DNA of 64,000 bases from JALCSJ01 sp036788835 (GCA_036788835.1 DAIQMR010000001.1:122722-186721), one strand, 5' to 3'; positions 44,176-53,898 are shown, counted from the first letter of the stretch. Numbers and translations: made by a program. Notes: generated from the sequence alone by a model not told the origin.

Positions 44176-45489
44176 TTACTTTGTTTGTTCTTCTGCATCT
44201 TTAGGCATACAGAAATTCAAAAGTGCGGCCACCAAGAAAGTTACTGCCACACAATTATTGGCAAAGATATTTTGGATGATTTCCGGGAAAGATTTAAATA
44301 GGGCCGGTGTCTGAGTGAAACCTAATCCCATGGCCAAAGAGAGAGAAGCGATGGTAGCATTTCTCGTGGTTTCGCCACATTGGGCAATCATATGAACCCC
44401 GCTGACCATAATTGAGCCAAACATCATAATGGTGCAGCCCCCTAATACTGCTTCAGGCAAAGAAGATAGGAACACTGCCAAAGCCGGGAACATCCCTGCC
44501 AATATCATAATTACGCCACCGGCAGCTATGGCATGACGGTTTACAACCTTTGTCATGGCGATAAGTCCTACGTTTTGACTAAAAGAAGTAATAGGCATAC
44601 AGCCAAACAAAGAAGCAAAACTGCTGATAAAACCATCCACACACAAAGAGCCGGAAATTTCCTTATCTGTTGCGTCTCTGTCCAAACCCATAGCCGTCAT
44701 AGCAGAAGTGTCACCGATTGTTTCTGTGGCAGATACTAAAAAGATAAGAACTACGGAAATAATGGCACTGGGATGAAATTCATAATTAAAAGGCATAAAA
44801 TGAGGCACGGAAAGCCAAGAAGCTGTAGCCAATCTGCTTAAATCCACCATACCGTAAAAATAAGCCACCACATAACCAACAATTAGGCCGAAAAGTACGG
44901 ATAATTGCTTATAGAAAGACTTAGCCAGAACATTAAATACCAGACAGCTTATCAGAGTAATGGTACCCACTATAATATAAGAAGCATCGCCCAGATTAGG
45001 ATTACCAAAACCACCTCCGAAAGAATTGGCGCCAACAGGCAAAAGGGAGGCACCGATAGAGGTAACTACAGAAGCAGAAACGATGGGAGGAATAAATTTG
45101 CGCCAGTGTTTGGCGAACAAACCCAAGGTTCCTTCCACACAGCCACCAATGAGAGACGCTCCCAACGCTGCTGGATAGCCGAATTTAGCCACGGTAGCAG
45201 CAAAGGTTCCAACAAAAGTAAAACTAATACCCATAACAATAGGTAAACGGCTACCCAAAGGACCTAGAGGAAAAATTTGCAGCAGGGTGCCTATGCCGGC
45301 AATAATCATGGCTGCCTGTACCAAATTGGCCATCTCTCCTGCAGACAGTTTGGCTATACCTCCTATAATTAAAATCGGGGTCACATTAGCCACAAACATG
45401 GCTAAAATATGTTGTAAACCAAAAGGTATCGCTTTTGCAATAGATATTTTCCCATCTAATTCATAAATAGGATCTTTTTCTGTAACCAT
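44176..45489 (-). CDS. Xanthine/uracil-type NCS2 purine permease
   Basis: 437 residues with about 12-14 helices. FGLQHILAMFVANVTPILII opens the NCS2 family pattern; SFGGGFGNPNLGDASYIIVG, SATETIGDTSAMTAMGLDRD (the NAT signature region) and ISSFASLFGCMPITSFSQNV with GLIAMTKVVNRHAI complete it. Members take up xanthine, uric acid or other purines with H+ or Na+. The paired guaD gene points to a purine. GGGAGG precedes the ATG. I found no purine riboswitch upstream. Confidence 0.9.
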   Translation of the reverse strand: MVTEKDPIYELDGKISIAKAIPFGLQHILAMFVANVTPILIIGGIAKLSAGEMANLVQAAMIIAGIGTLLQIFPLGPLGSRLPIVMGISFTFVGTFAATVAKFGYPAALGASLIGGCVEGTLGLFAKHWRKFIPPIVSASVVTSIGASLLPVGANSFGGGFGNPNLGDASYIIVGTITLISCLVFNVLAKSFYKQLSVLFGLIVGYVVAYFYGMVDLSRLATASWLSVPHFMPFNYEFHPSAIISVVLIFLVSATETIGDTSAMTAMGLDRDATDKEISGSLCVDGFISSFASLFGCMPITSFSQNVGLIAMTKVVNRHAIAAGGVIMILAGMFPALAVFLSSLPEAVLGGCTIMMFGSIMVSGVHMIAQCGETTRNATIASLSLAMGLGFTQTPALFKSFPEIIQNIFANNCVAVTFLVAALLNFCMPKDAEEQTK

Positions 45490-45595
45490 ATTTTTACTTC
45501 CTCCCTAATTCTCCAAAGAATAAATTATGTTTAATTATACCATTTTTGTACACACAAAAACCACACTTTTCTTACTTTTTTTTAGCCCAGCAAAA

Positions 45596-45642
45596 AAAAA
45601 GTTATAACAATAATGGTAAAGCCCATTTTGTTATAACTTTTT
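45596..45642 (-). terminator. Terminator after the SYLF-protein gene
   Basis: AAAAAGTTATAACAA pairs with TTGTTATAACTTTTT, with ATGG/CCAT inner bases. On the minus strand it is followed by a long T-run (TTTTTTTTTGCTGGG). Confidence 0.85.
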
Positions 45643-45686
45643 AATTATTTCTAGCTCTTTTACTATTGAATTATTGTTTGTCGCAG

Positions 45687-46280
45687 CTATTTTTTCTTGG
45701 GGTAGAAGGAACTATCTCTGAAATAATTTGTGCCTTTCAAATCCAATTCGGCCGTCAGCCCTTTGGTAGTCAGCTGGTAAGCCCAAATATACTTGTCAAC
45801 CTGTGTTGCGTCCCTGAATTCATCTCCTACTACTCCATCAGTAGCAGATGCATGAATTTGCGCTCCGCATTTCCAGTTGCTGGTGGTAAATTTTTTAAAG
45901 GCATCGTCATTTAAAAAGATAAAAATTACAGCGTATTCTTTAGCTCCTAAGCCAAAACCCACAGTATATTCCTGCATCTTCATAAAAACTTCTTGTCCTG
46001 TGGTATTGCTGACAGCCATACCCCGGCCATGGCCGCTGCCCAGCAGGCCAAGCTTGTATCCTGAATTAACAAAAACCGCATATCCCGCATTGCCTTCCAC
46101 AGCTTTTTTAGCCAAAGGTTCTTTCTTATAAAGTTTTTGCAGTGTAGCTGCTACTTTAGTCCGTACCTCTGTTTTTTTGGCTTCCAGATTGTCTGTTTTC
46201 TTTGCGGCAAAAGCGGTAACCGTCAGCAAACAAAACAAGGCCATTACACTAACCACCACTTTCAGCAATTTACTTCTCAT
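45687..46280 (-). CDS. Exported SYLF (Ysc84)-like lipid-binding protein
   Basis: 197 residues. Signal peptide MRSKLLKVVVSVMALFCLLT ending near AFA-AK. The mature part follows the SYLF pattern: GNAGYAVFVNSGYKLGLLGS, GHGRGMAVSNTTGQEVFMKM, YTVGFGLGAKEYAVIFIFLN and HASATDGVVG. The tail, from RDATQVDKYIWAY to the end, is specific to this protein. SYLF domains bind phosphoinositides in eukaryotes; bacterial ones are exported and of unclear role. It forms a single-gene unit. Confidence 0.83.
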   Translation of the reverse strand: MRSKLLKVVVSVMALFCLLTVTAFAAKKTDNLEAKKTEVRTKVAATLQKLYKKEPLAKKAVEGNAGYAVFVNSGYKLGLLGSGHGRGMAVSNTTGQEVFMKMQEYTVGFGLGAKEYAVIFIFLNDDAFKKFTTSNWKCGAQIHASATDGVVGDEFRDATQVDKYIWAYQLTTKGLTAELDLKGTNYFRDSSFYPKKK

Positions 46281-46489
46281 TTTAACACTTACCCCCTTTT
46301 AATTGATAAACACGAACTACTACTATCCGTCTTTATTATAACACTTTCTCGGGGACATGTTTAGCTAATATCTGCCTGGGAGGGTAATAGGTATAATGGT
46401 TGTGAAAACAAAGACACTATTTTTAGTTTGCCCTTTTCTTAAAACCAAATACTGAGTATAATTAAATTGTACAGAGAAAGGATGAGGGT

Positions 46490-47965
46490 ATGTTATATTT
46501 TAATATTTTCGCAGATAAACCGGCGGCGGCAACCGCCTTAATATTTAGGAATGTAAAAATGACCTATGGAGAACTTAGGGAGCTTATTCAGCAATGGGCT
46601 AATTTTCTCCAAGCCAAGGGGCTGCAGCCGGGAGACAAGGTTGGTCTCTTCAGTAAAAACTGTGCTGATTTTGTGGCAGCTTATTTTGCCGTAATCAAAG
46701 CAGGGGGAGTTGTGGTGCCTTTTAACTATCAATTGGTGCCCCGGGAAGTGGCCTATATTATTAAAGATTCCCACATGAAGCTTTTTATCACCCAGGAAAA
46801 AATGCCCCTGACAGATGTTTTGTCTGAATTGGATTATCCGGACGTTGAGCAGCTTACCTATGAAGATTTGCGGCAGCCTGTTGACCATGAATTTATTACT
46901 TATCCCCAACAGGAAAATGACAACTGCACTATTATCTATACTTCGGGAACCACAGGAAAACCTAAAGGTGCCATGCTCAGCCATAAAAATCTGGTGGCCA
47001 ATACTATAGAATTTTTAGAAGTGGTAAAAATGTATCCTACCGATATTAATTTATGCGTGCTGCCCATGTACCATTGCTTTGCCTGGACGGTTTCCGTAAG
47101 TGGGCCTCTTTATAAAGGGAGTACTATTGTAGTGCATGCAAAATATATTTTCAAAGATGTTCTGCGGATTATTAAAGAACAAAAAATTAATGCCTTTGTT
47201 GGTGTTCCCACCATGATGCAGCTTTTTTATGAAGGCGCTACCGTGGAAGATTTGAAACGGATTCGCTATTTTATCAGCGGCGGAGCACCGCTTCCCCGGT
47301 CTTTGGCCGAGAATTTTTATCGGAAATTCGGCCTGCCTGTACAGGAGGGTTATGGTTTGTCGGAAGCTTCTCCCGTGGTGACGGTTAATCCTGCCAGCAA
47401 GATTAAAGTAGGCTCCATTGGCCCGGCGCTGCCTGCCTTAAAAATTAAAATCGTTGATGAAGAAGGTAACGCTTTGCCCCCCACCAAAGTGGGTGAGCTC
47501 TGTGTTCGTGGAGACAACGTAATGCTGGGATATTTGAATTTGCCCGAAGAAACCGTGCACGTTTTGCGTGATGGCTGGCTGCATACCGGAGATATGGTTT
47601 TTAGCGATGAAGAAGGTTATCTCTATATTGTGGATAGATTAAAAGATATGATTATTTCCAGCGGGGAAAATGTCTACCCACGGGAAGTAGAAGAAGTGCT
47701 ATATTCCTATCCCGGCATAGAAGAAGTAGCAGTAATCGGCATTCCTGACAAATTGCGGGGACAGGCCATCTGTGCCTATATTGTACCTTCTCCGGGCGTC
47801 ACCTTGGAGAAACCGGCTTTGAGAAAATTTTTGCTGGGGCATGTGGCTCCCTATAAGGTTCCCCGGGAATATTATTTCTGTTCCGAGCTGCCCAAAAGCG
47901 GCACCGGAAAGATTTTAAAACAAGCACTGCGGGAACAAGCTACGGTAAATAGGATTAGCCGTTAA
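46490..47965 (+). CDS. Long-chain acyl-CoA synthetase/AMP-dependent ligase
   Basis: 491 residues. The AMP-binding P-loop is IIYTSGTTGKPKGAMLSHKN, followed by GVPTMMQLFYEGA, EGYGLSEASPVVTVNP, GWLHTGDMVFSDEEGYLYIV then DRLKDMIISSGENVYPREVE, and the catalytic Lys in SGTGKILKQAL at the C-terminus. It makes an acyl-CoA from a fatty or aryl acid with ATP. Chain length is not fixed by the motifs; it resembles LcfB/FadD-type enzymes. It is a single gene convergent with the ABC operon. Confidence 0.88.
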   Translation: MLYFNIFADKPAAATALIFRNVKMTYGELRELIQQWANFLQAKGLQPGDKVGLFSKNCADFVAAYFAVIKAGGVVVPFNYQLVPREVAYIIKDSHMKLFITQEKMPLTDVLSELDYPDVEQLTYEDLRQPVDHEFITYPQQENDNCTIIYTSGTTGKPKGAMLSHKNLVANTIEFLEVVKMYPTDINLCVLPMYHCFAWTVSVSGPLYKGSTIVVHAKYIFKDVLRIIKEQKINAFVGVPTMMQLFYEGATVEDLKRIRYFISGGAPLPRSLAENFYRKFGLPVQEGYGLSEASPVVTVNPASKIKVGSIGPALPALKIKIVDEEGNALPPTKVGELCVRGDNVMLGYLNLPEETVHVLRDGWLHTGDMVFSDEEGYLYIVDRLKDMIISSGENVYPREVEEVLYSYPGIEEVAVIGIPDKLRGQAICAYIVPSPGVTLEKPALRKFLLGHVAPYKVPREYYFCSELPKSGTGKILKQALREQATVNRISR

Positions 47966-48012
47966 GTGAGACCAGAATTAACGGCAAGACAAAATTATAT
48001 GTTGTTAAAATA

Positions 48013-48066
48013 AAAGAAGTGGCAACACAATGACTGATACGTCATTATGCTGCCGCCTCTTTTTTA
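48013..48066. terminator. Bidirectional terminator between the ligase and ABC genes
   Basis: AGAAGTGGCAACACAATGAC pairs imperfectly with GTCATTATGCTGCCGCCTCT, flanked by TTTTTT on the plus strand. It ends both convergent transcripts. Confidence 0.8.
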
Positions 48067-48088
48067 CTTAACGGAAGGAATGCAATTT

Positions 48089-49159
48089 TTATTTATCCAA
48101 AGCATACCAAAAGGGTCTTAAGAAATGCAAATAGCAGGTTTCGTCTACTTCGTGAGCCGCGTCCCGACGTCCCAGTTGTACTCTGAGAATTTGGTCACCT
48201 ACTTTGATCTGGTAATCGACGATTTCTCCCAAAAAGGCCTTTCTGGTCACCAATCCCTTAACCCCATTGGGGTCAGTGGAATTGGTAAACTCGATTTCCG
48301 AAGGACGACTGGCCAAAGAGAAAACACTTTCCTGACGCATCTCTTCCGAGGGCGTTAAAACAACAGGCAAAGGTTGGTCATCTCCCTGAATATAAGCTTT
48401 CCCGTCTTTCCAAATAGTATTGGTAAAACTGGACAGGCCTATGAAGCTAAAAACAAAACGATTGCCCGGTTTGTTGTAAATATTTAAAGGAGTATCTATC
48501 TGCTGCATTACCCCTAGCTTCATAACCATGATTTTATCCGATAAAGCCATGGCTTCTGACTGGTCATGGGTTACGTAAATAATGCTAAAGCCGTATTTAC
48601 GTTGTAAATCCTTAATCTCAAAACGCATTTCCTCCCGCAAATGGGGATCCAGGCTGGACAAAGGCTCATCCAAAAGCATAACGTCAGGATTAATAGCCAA
48701 AGCCCTGGCCAAGGCTACTCTCTGCTTGCCGCCGCCGGATAAAGAATCCGGGCTTTCTTCAGCAGACTTTAACAGGTTGGTGGATTTTAATGCATCAGTA
48801 GTTCTTGTTTCTATTTCGCTCTCCGGCAGCCTGCGAATACGCAGCGGAAACGCTACATTTTCATACACGGACATGTGAGGCCAAACGGCAAAAGCCTGGA
48901 AAACCATACCGAAATTACGATTCTCAGGAGGTACGTAGTGATGTTTTTTGGGAGAAGACAAAAGCCTGTCCCCGACCCAGACTTCTCCGTCACTTAAATC
49001 TTCAAACCCTGACACCATCCGAAGAGTAGTAGTCTTGCCGCAACCGGAAGGTCCCAGCATAGAGAAGCACTCTCCCTTGCCGATTTCCAAATTCAAATTA
49101 TCTACGGCGGTTACATTGCCGAATCTTTTTGTCACATTGACTAAGCGTATATAAGACAT
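48089..49159 (-). CDS. ABC transporter ATPase, second copy with altered signature
   Basis: 356 residues of the FbpC/PotA type: Walker A GPSGCGKTT, Q-loop FQAFAVWPHMSVYENV, Walker B VMLLDEPLSSLDP, and switch VTHDQSEAMALSD, then a C-terminal regulatory (TOBE-like) domain. The signature reads LSGGGKQR, where the usual Gln after LSGG is Gly. A second ATPase of the same importer lies at the other end of the permease gene (50853-51947) and keeps the canonical LSGGQQQR. Together they would form a heterodimer on one permease. Confidence 0.88.
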   Translation of the reverse strand: MSYIRLVNVTKRFGNVTAVDNLNLEIGKGECFSMLGPSGCGKTTTLRMVSGFEDLSDGEVWVGDRLLSSPKKHHYVPPENRNFGMVFQAFAVWPHMSVYENVAFPLRIRRLPESEIETRTTDALKSTNLLKSAEESPDSLSGGGKQRVALARALAINPDVMLLDEPLSSLDPHLREEMRFEIKDLQRKYGFSIIYVTHDQSEAMALSDKIMVMKLGVMQQIDTPLNIYNKPGNRFVFSFIGLSSFTNTIWKDGKAYIQGDDQPLPVVLTPSEEMRQESVFSLASRPSEIEFTNSTDPNGVKGLVTRKAFLGEIVDYQIKVGDQILRVQLGRRDAAHEVDETCYLHFLRPFWYALDK

Positions 49160-49164
49160 AATGC

Positions 49165-50856
49165 TTATTCACCCACCTTTTTTGTAAAATGATTAATCAG
49201 GGTCTGACCTGTAACAATAATCAACAGCGCAATACCGGCCAAGGCAGCAGACATAACTGTTTCACCATCTTCATTCAAGGTATAAATTGCCACACCGATA
49301 GTTCTGGTAGTAGGAGAATATAGCATAATAGATACGGTCAGTTCCCGGAGGGCAGGCAGGAAAATCAAGAAGAAAGAAGCAACCATGCCCGGACGCACCA
49401 AGGGAATAACTATATCCTTTAAAGACTGCCACATAGTAGCTCCGCAGGAACGAGACGCTTCCATCAGGGAATCATGTACCTGTTCCAAAGCGGCAGAATT
49501 GGCTTTTAAGGAGAAAGCCATGTAACGGGCAATATAGGCAACCAGAATAATCCAGACTGTATTATATAAGTTAATACCAAATTGACCGCTCCAGGCCAAG
49601 ATAACACCTAGGGCAATAACGCTGCCCGGTACTGAGAAGGGCAGCATCCCTAAGAATTCCAGGATACCTTTGCCCCGTACTTTCATCTTGACAATAACGT
49701 AAGAAATCATTACGCCGGCAAACATGGTAATAACAGCAGCCACCAAACCTAAAGACACACTGTTAAAAATAGCATCCTTGGTAACCGTATATTCTGTCAG
49801 GATATATTTATAATTATCCAAGGACAGGTTTTCCGGTGTAAAAGGCAGGCCATATGTCTTAAGACCGCCTACCAGGAAGATCACTACTGTAGGCAGAATA
49901 ATAGTGAAAGCAATGTAGAAAATACAGAAAGCTAAAAGAGGATAGCGGAGACCACGAAGCTTTAATTCCATGGGACGGAAGCTTTTGCCGCCGATAATCT
50001 GATAGTGGCCGCGGTTTAAAATCTTGTGTTGTCCCCAAATAATGATAGCTGCGGAAACAACCAGCACCGTAGCCAGAACCGTTCCGGTACGAATAGCTTC
50101 AAAACTACCGCCGCTCTGGTGGATACGTTCATAAATCAAGGTAGGAATATTATAAATACCATTTTCAATACCCAACACAGCTACGGTACCGAAATGTGCC
50201 ATGGAATAAAGCATAATCAGCAAGGAGCCTGATAAAATACTGGGCAGTACCAGAGGAATGGTAATCTTTCTGGTAATGGTTAAAAGTCCGGCCCCGGAAA
50301 TACGGGCGGATTCTTCCAATGTAGGGTCCATCCGTTCCAAAGCACCGCAAACCTGAATAAAAACAAAGGGAAACAAATACATTACTTCTACGGTGCTGAT
50401 GCCTAGGTAACTGTAAATATTAAACACCGGTTCAGCAAGATGGAATGTACTCATTAAAAACTTATTAATAAATCCGGCATTGGGGGAAAGAAGCATCTTC
50501 CAAGCCAGGGCCCCGATAAAAGAAGGCAGCATGAACGGTACCAGGAAAACTCCCTTCATGAAATTCTTGTAGGGCAAATCGGTACGTGTTACCAGCCAGG
50601 CAAAAAATGTGCCTATTATAGTGCTGCCAATGGTAGTACAGCTGGCAATAATCAAAGAGTTTTTCAGGGCCGCATAGGTTTCCTGCTCCATGAGTACCAT
50701 ATAGAAATCCCGACTATTAAAATGTCCGTTAACAAAGAAGGCATTAAAAAGGATTAAAAGCACGGGCACTGCTACTACCACAACCAGAATAGCTATGGAA
50801 AAGAATAATATTATGTGGGCCACGCCAAAACCGCTGTCTTTTTTAATAGCACTCAT
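49165..50856 (-). CDS. ABC transporter permease, fused double unit (FbpB/AfuB-like)
   Basis: 563 residues: two six-helix permease units fused. Each has an EAA loop, EESARISGAGLLTITRKITI in the first half and MEASRSCGATMWQSLKDIVI in the second. This fused form is found in FbpB, AfuB and thiamine/aminoethylphosphonate relatives. It overlaps the upstream ATPase gene by four bases (ATGA), with AGGTG upstream. Confidence 0.9.
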   Translation of the reverse strand: MSAIKKDSGFGVAHIILFFSIAILVVVVAVPVLLILFNAFFVNGHFNSRDFYMVLMEQETYAALKNSLIIASCTTIGSTIIGTFFAWLVTRTDLPYKNFMKGVFLVPFMLPSFIGALAWKMLLSPNAGFINKFLMSTFHLAEPVFNIYSYLGISTVEVMYLFPFVFIQVCGALERMDPTLEESARISGAGLLTITRKITIPLVLPSILSGSLLIMLYSMAHFGTVAVLGIENGIYNIPTLIYERIHQSGGSFEAIRTGTVLATVLVVSAAIIIWGQHKILNRGHYQIIGGKSFRPMELKLRGLRYPLLAFCIFYIAFTIILPTVVIFLVGGLKTYGLPFTPENLSLDNYKYILTEYTVTKDAIFNSVSLGLVAAVITMFAGVMISYVIVKMKVRGKGILEFLGMLPFSVPGSVIALGVILAWSGQFGINLYNTVWIILVAYIARYMAFSLKANSAALEQVHDSLMEASRSCGATMWQSLKDIVIPLVRPGMVASFFLIFLPALRELTVSIMLYSPTTRTIGVAIYTLNEDGETVMSAALAGIALLIIVTGQTLINHFTKKVGE

Positions 50857-51947
50857 GCTTTATTCACCTCCTTAAGATCTTGAGCATCAAACCAGAGTAA
50901 GTTCTTGAAACTGATGACGCACTCTTCTCCATCTTTAAACATTAAGTCCTTACTGATGGCATTGTGGGTTTCAATACTGGTCCGCAGATGATCTCCATCA
51001 ATTTCAATAAGATAATCCATGGTAGCTCCCAAGAAGTTAGCTCTTTTAATTACACCTTTGAGCCCTTCTCCGCTGCGGGTGATTTTTACATCCGAAGGAC
51101 GAAAACCTGCCACCCAATTTTCAGCTTCACCTTTAGGGCTTTCCCAGGGAATCGCCTGTTCTCCTTTTCCCACCAGATAAGCATTGCCTACTTTGCGCAC
51201 AGGCAGGAAATTGGCAATGCCCATAAAGTTAAAGACAAAAGCATCGGCCGGTTTTTCAAAAATTTCATAGGGAGTGCCGATTTGGCGGATATGACCATTA
51301 TCATCCATAATGGCAATATGATCAGACAGAGCCAAGGCCACTTCCTGGTCGTGAGTTACATACATAACCGTAATGCCGAATTTCCTCTGCAGGGCTTTTA
51401 TCTCAAAACGCATTTCCTCACGAAGATTAGCATCCAGATTGGATAGAGGTTCGTCCAAAAGCATCAGGGAGGGATCTCCTACTAGGGCACGGGCCAGGGC
51501 TACGCGCTGCTGTTGTCCGCCGGACAGCTCAGAGGGAAGCCTATTTTCCAGGCCTGTCATTCCTACTATTTCCACCATATCCATAACTCTTTTTTTTATT
51601 TCATCTTTGGGTCTTTTATCCATTTTCAAGGGATAAGCAATATTCGCAAACACCGTCATGTGGGGCCAAACAGCATAATCCTGAAACACTACCCCTAAAC
51701 CACGGCGTTCCGGATTAATATAAACACCGGTCGCACTATCTGCGACCACGGTATTATCAATGGTTATCTTCCCCTCATCAGGCGCCTCATGCCCTGCTAT
51801 CATCCGCAAGAGCACTGTCTTCCCACAGCCTGATGGTCCCAAAAGGGTAAAGCATTCACCCTTTTTGACAGACAAATTCAGATTTTTATGTACCTGATGT
51901 TGGTCGTAGCTTTTTGCCACGCCTTCCACTTTAATAATATCTTCCAT
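50853..51947 (-). CDS. ABC transporter ATPase, first copy (canonical)
   Basis: 364 residues: Walker A GPSGCGKTV, FQDYAVWPHMTVFANIAYPL, signature LSGGQQQR, Walker B LMLLDEPLSNLDA, switch VTHDQEVALALSD, TOBE-like C-terminal domain. It lies upstream of the permease gene, while a second ATPase lies downstream. AGGAGG precedes the ATG. The two copies are roughly half identical by eye, so they are old duplicates rather than a recent copy error. Confidence 0.9.
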   Translation of the reverse strand: MEDIIKVEGVAKSYDQHQVHKNLNLSVKKGECFTLLGPSGCGKTVLLRMIAGHEAPDEGKITIDNTVVADSATGVYINPERRGLGVVFQDYAVWPHMTVFANIAYPLKMDKRPKDEIKKRVMDMVEIVGMTGLENRLPSELSGGQQQRVALARALVGDPSLMLLDEPLSNLDANLREEMRFEIKALQRKFGITVMYVTHDQEVALALSDHIAIMDDNGHIRQIGTPYEIFEKPADAFVFNFMGIANFLPVRKVGNAYLVGKGEQAIPWESPKGEAENWVAGFRPSDVKITRSGEGLKGVIKRANFLGATMDYLIEIDGDHLRTSIETHNAISKDLMFKDGEECVISFKNLLWFDAQDLKEVNKA

Positions 51948-51988
51948 TACCTTGTCCTCCTGTTAACCAGGTTGGTTATTCTTGAAAA

Positions 51989-52019
51989 AACGGCAGAACG
52001 GAAAATCCGTTCCGCCGTT
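51989..52019 (-). terminator. Intra-operon attenuator between the binding-protein and ATPase genes
   Basis: AACGGCAGAACGGA pairs with TCCGTTCCGCCGTT (short mismatch), and on the minus strand a TTTTTT run follows. It would let the binding protein be made in excess over the transporter proteins. A second small hairpin GCAGAGCTTTTCTGC lies at 52020-52035. Confidence 0.8.
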
Positions 52020-52057
52020 GCAGAGCTTTTCTGCCCCTAGGACAGAACTGTTTCTAT

Positions 52058-53086
52058 TTATTTCTTAACTTGCATAATATCAGCAAATTTCTTAATAGTA
52101 GCTTCTTTAGAGCTTACTGCTTCGCTGAAATTAATCTTAATGGATTTAGCCCAAGCATCTTTCGGTGCAGGAAGCTTAAATTTTGCAGGCATCTTCACAT
52201 CGCCACGAACGGGGATTGTTCCTTGTTCAGCAACTTTCTGTTGAGCTTCAGCACCTAACAGATAATCTACGAACTTTTTAGCCGCATCCAGTTTGGTCGT
52301 GCCCTTGAAAATAGCTACAGGGCTGGGAACCACGATTAATTCGGGAGGATAGCACATTTGCAGATGAGCGCCCTTACTAATCTTACCGTTGGTAATATAG
52401 TCTACGCCCAAGCTGGCAGTTAGTTCGCCGGAGGAAGTATCATCAATAACTTCTCCGCTGCCTTTACCGATACGGGCACCGTTTTGATGCAATTTTTCAA
52501 AATAGTCCCAACCGAATTTCTTTTCCAGGATAGCGATACTCATATAAGAAGTCCCAGACAATGCTGGGTTGGCAATGCCAAAGCCCTTATTGTATTCCGG
52601 TTTCAGCAAATCTGACCATTGGGTAGGAGGATTCTTTACCTTGTCTGTATTAATAACGATACCGAGAGTACCCAAACGGGCTGCGGTAAAGGAACCATCA
52701 TAATCATTGAAAGGATTAACCAAATCTTTCAAAACAGGTGTCTTGTAAACTTCCAGCATGCCTTGTTTTTTCATGCTGTAAAAATCAGGAACTTCACTGG
52801 TCCAGATAACATCAGCCAGAATTTTACCGCTTTGCTTTTCGGCGGCAATCTTAGCCATCAGTTTTCCTGCACCGGCCGATTGGTAATCAACCTGAATATC
52901 CGGATATTTTTTCTTAAAGCCTTCCACAATGCCTTTAATCAGGTTTTCCTTCATGGACGTGTAAACAATTAATTTTTGGCTGGTTTTCCCTGCTGCCGGA
53001 GCACCTGTCTTAGGAGCACCGCCGCAGCCTGCCAATAACATACTGCCAGCCATAACACTTGCTAAAAAAAGCATACTTTTTTTCAT
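52058..53086 (-). CDS. AfuA/FbpA-like substrate-binding lipoprotein
   Basis: 342 residues with a lipoprotein signal (MKKSMLFLASVMAGSMLLAG-C-GG). Type II binding fold: LIVYTSMKENLIKGIVEGFK, DVIWTSEVPDFYSMKKQGML, LGIVINTDKVKNPPTQWSDL, ALSGTSYMSIAILEKKFGWD and GEVIDDTSSGELTASLGVDY. The tandem Tyr that bind iron in FbpA near the C-terminus are absent (the matching region reads AQQKVAEQGTIPV), so a sugar phosphate, phosphonate or polyol is more likely than iron. AGGGAGG precedes the ATG. Confidence 0.85.
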   Translation of the reverse strand: MKKSMLFLASVMAGSMLLAGCGGAPKTGAPAAGKTSQKLIVYTSMKENLIKGIVEGFKKKYPDIQVDYQSAGAGKLMAKIAAEKQSGKILADVIWTSEVPDFYSMKKQGMLEVYKTPVLKDLVNPFNDYDGSFTAARLGTLGIVINTDKVKNPPTQWSDLLKPEYNKGFGIANPALSGTSYMSIAILEKKFGWDYFEKLHQNGARIGKGSGEVIDDTSSGELTASLGVDYITNGKISKGAHLQMCYPPELIVVPSPVAIFKGTTKLDAAKKFVDYLLGAEAQQKVAEQGTIPVRGDVKMPAKFKLPAPKDAWAKSIKINFSEAVSSKEATIKKFADIMQVKK

Positions 53087-53169
53087 TACAAATCCAACCT
53101 CCCTTACATTATTTGAAACTTGTTGACTAAATTATCTTATAATTCACGAAACTTTTGTAGCGGAAAAAA

Positions 53170-53212
53170 GCCGTAAGTTCGTGTCAGAAAATTTCTGACA
53201 CGAACTTACGGC
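53170..53212 (-). terminator. Strong terminator after the response regulator gene
   Basis: A perfect 21-base inverted repeat (from GCCGTAAGTTCG to CGAACTTACGGC) followed on the minus strand by TTTTTTCCGC. It separates the signalling operon from the transporter operon. Confidence 0.92.
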
Positions 53213-53226
53213 TGATTTAAGCCATT

Positions 53227-53898
53227 TTAAACTTTTACTTCTCCTTCTTTTAACAACCCATATTTTAAAGCATAATTTACCAATTCGCTTTTTTTCGTAA
53301 TGTTTAGCTTTTCCATAACCCTGACCTTATAAGTGTCAACTGTTTTAATACTAAGATTAAGCTTTTCCCCTACCTCGCCCAGAGAATAACCATGTACCAG
53401 ATAGCGCAGGACTTCCCTTTCTCGTGGACTGAGCAAAGTATAAGGCGCTCTGTCATCTTTAGCCTCCTGGTCTTTCTGCAGAAGATTCTGCAATAAAACA
53501 TTAGAATCCTGGGGGCTCAGGTAAATTTTACCCTCCCGCACTCTATCAATAGCAGTAAAAAGCTCCACGTCAGCCGCACTCTTTTTTATATAACCATCGG
53601 CGCCGGCCTCCATGGCCAGACGGATGTGATTCTCATCCTCATGCATGGTTAAAATTAATACTTTGACTGTACTACGGCTTTTTATTTCCTTAAGGCAATC
53701 CAGACCGTTAAGCCCCGGCATGGATAAATCCAAAAGCACAATATCCGGCTTGAGATTTTCCACCAGCTGCAGGGTTTGCAGCCCGTTGGCCGCCTCGCCT
53801 ACCACCTCTAGGTCTTTACGTCCCAAAAGCAATAATTTCAATCCCGCTCGTAAAAGCTTGTGGTCATCTGCCAAAAGTAATTTTAATTTACTTTTCAT
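53227..53898 (-). CDS. NarL/LuxR-type response regulator of a three-component system
   Basis: About 223 residues. Receiver domain with Asp57 in VLLDLSMPGLNG and Lys in YIKKSAADV; LuxR helix-turn-helix LSPREREVLRYLVHGYSLGE and KTVDTYKVRVMEKLNI at the C-terminus. It overlaps the kinase gene end by 11 bases. Such regulators bind DNA next to their targets; the AfuA-like operon 70 bases downstream is the natural candidate. The start is the ATG at 53898, behind GGGG; an in-frame ATG further upstream lies inside the kinase gene. Confidence 0.9.
   Translation of the reverse strand: MKSKLKLLLADDHKLLRAGLKLLLLGRKDLEVVGEAANGLQTLQLVENLKPDIVLLDLSMPGLNGLDCLKEIKSRSTVKVLILTMHEDENHIRLAMEAGADGYIKKSAADVELFTAIDRVREGKIYLSPQDSNVLLQNLLQKDQEAKDDRAPYTLLSPREREVLRYLVHGYSLGEVGEKLNLSIKTVDTYKVRVMEKLNITKKSELVNYALKYGLLKEGEVKV

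Noticed and set aside
45490..45686. Possible purine riboswitch upstream of the purine permease
   Set aside because: The three-way-junction core sequences of purine riboswitches are not present; only a Rho-independent terminator was found.
48089..53086. Iron(III) importer FbpABC
   Set aside because: The family likeness is clear, but the binding protein lacks the iron-binding tyrosine pair, so I did not name the genes fbp.
53170..53212. Possible CRISPR repeat or attachment site
   Set aside because: Single perfect palindrome followed by a T-run directly after a stop codon; it is a terminator.
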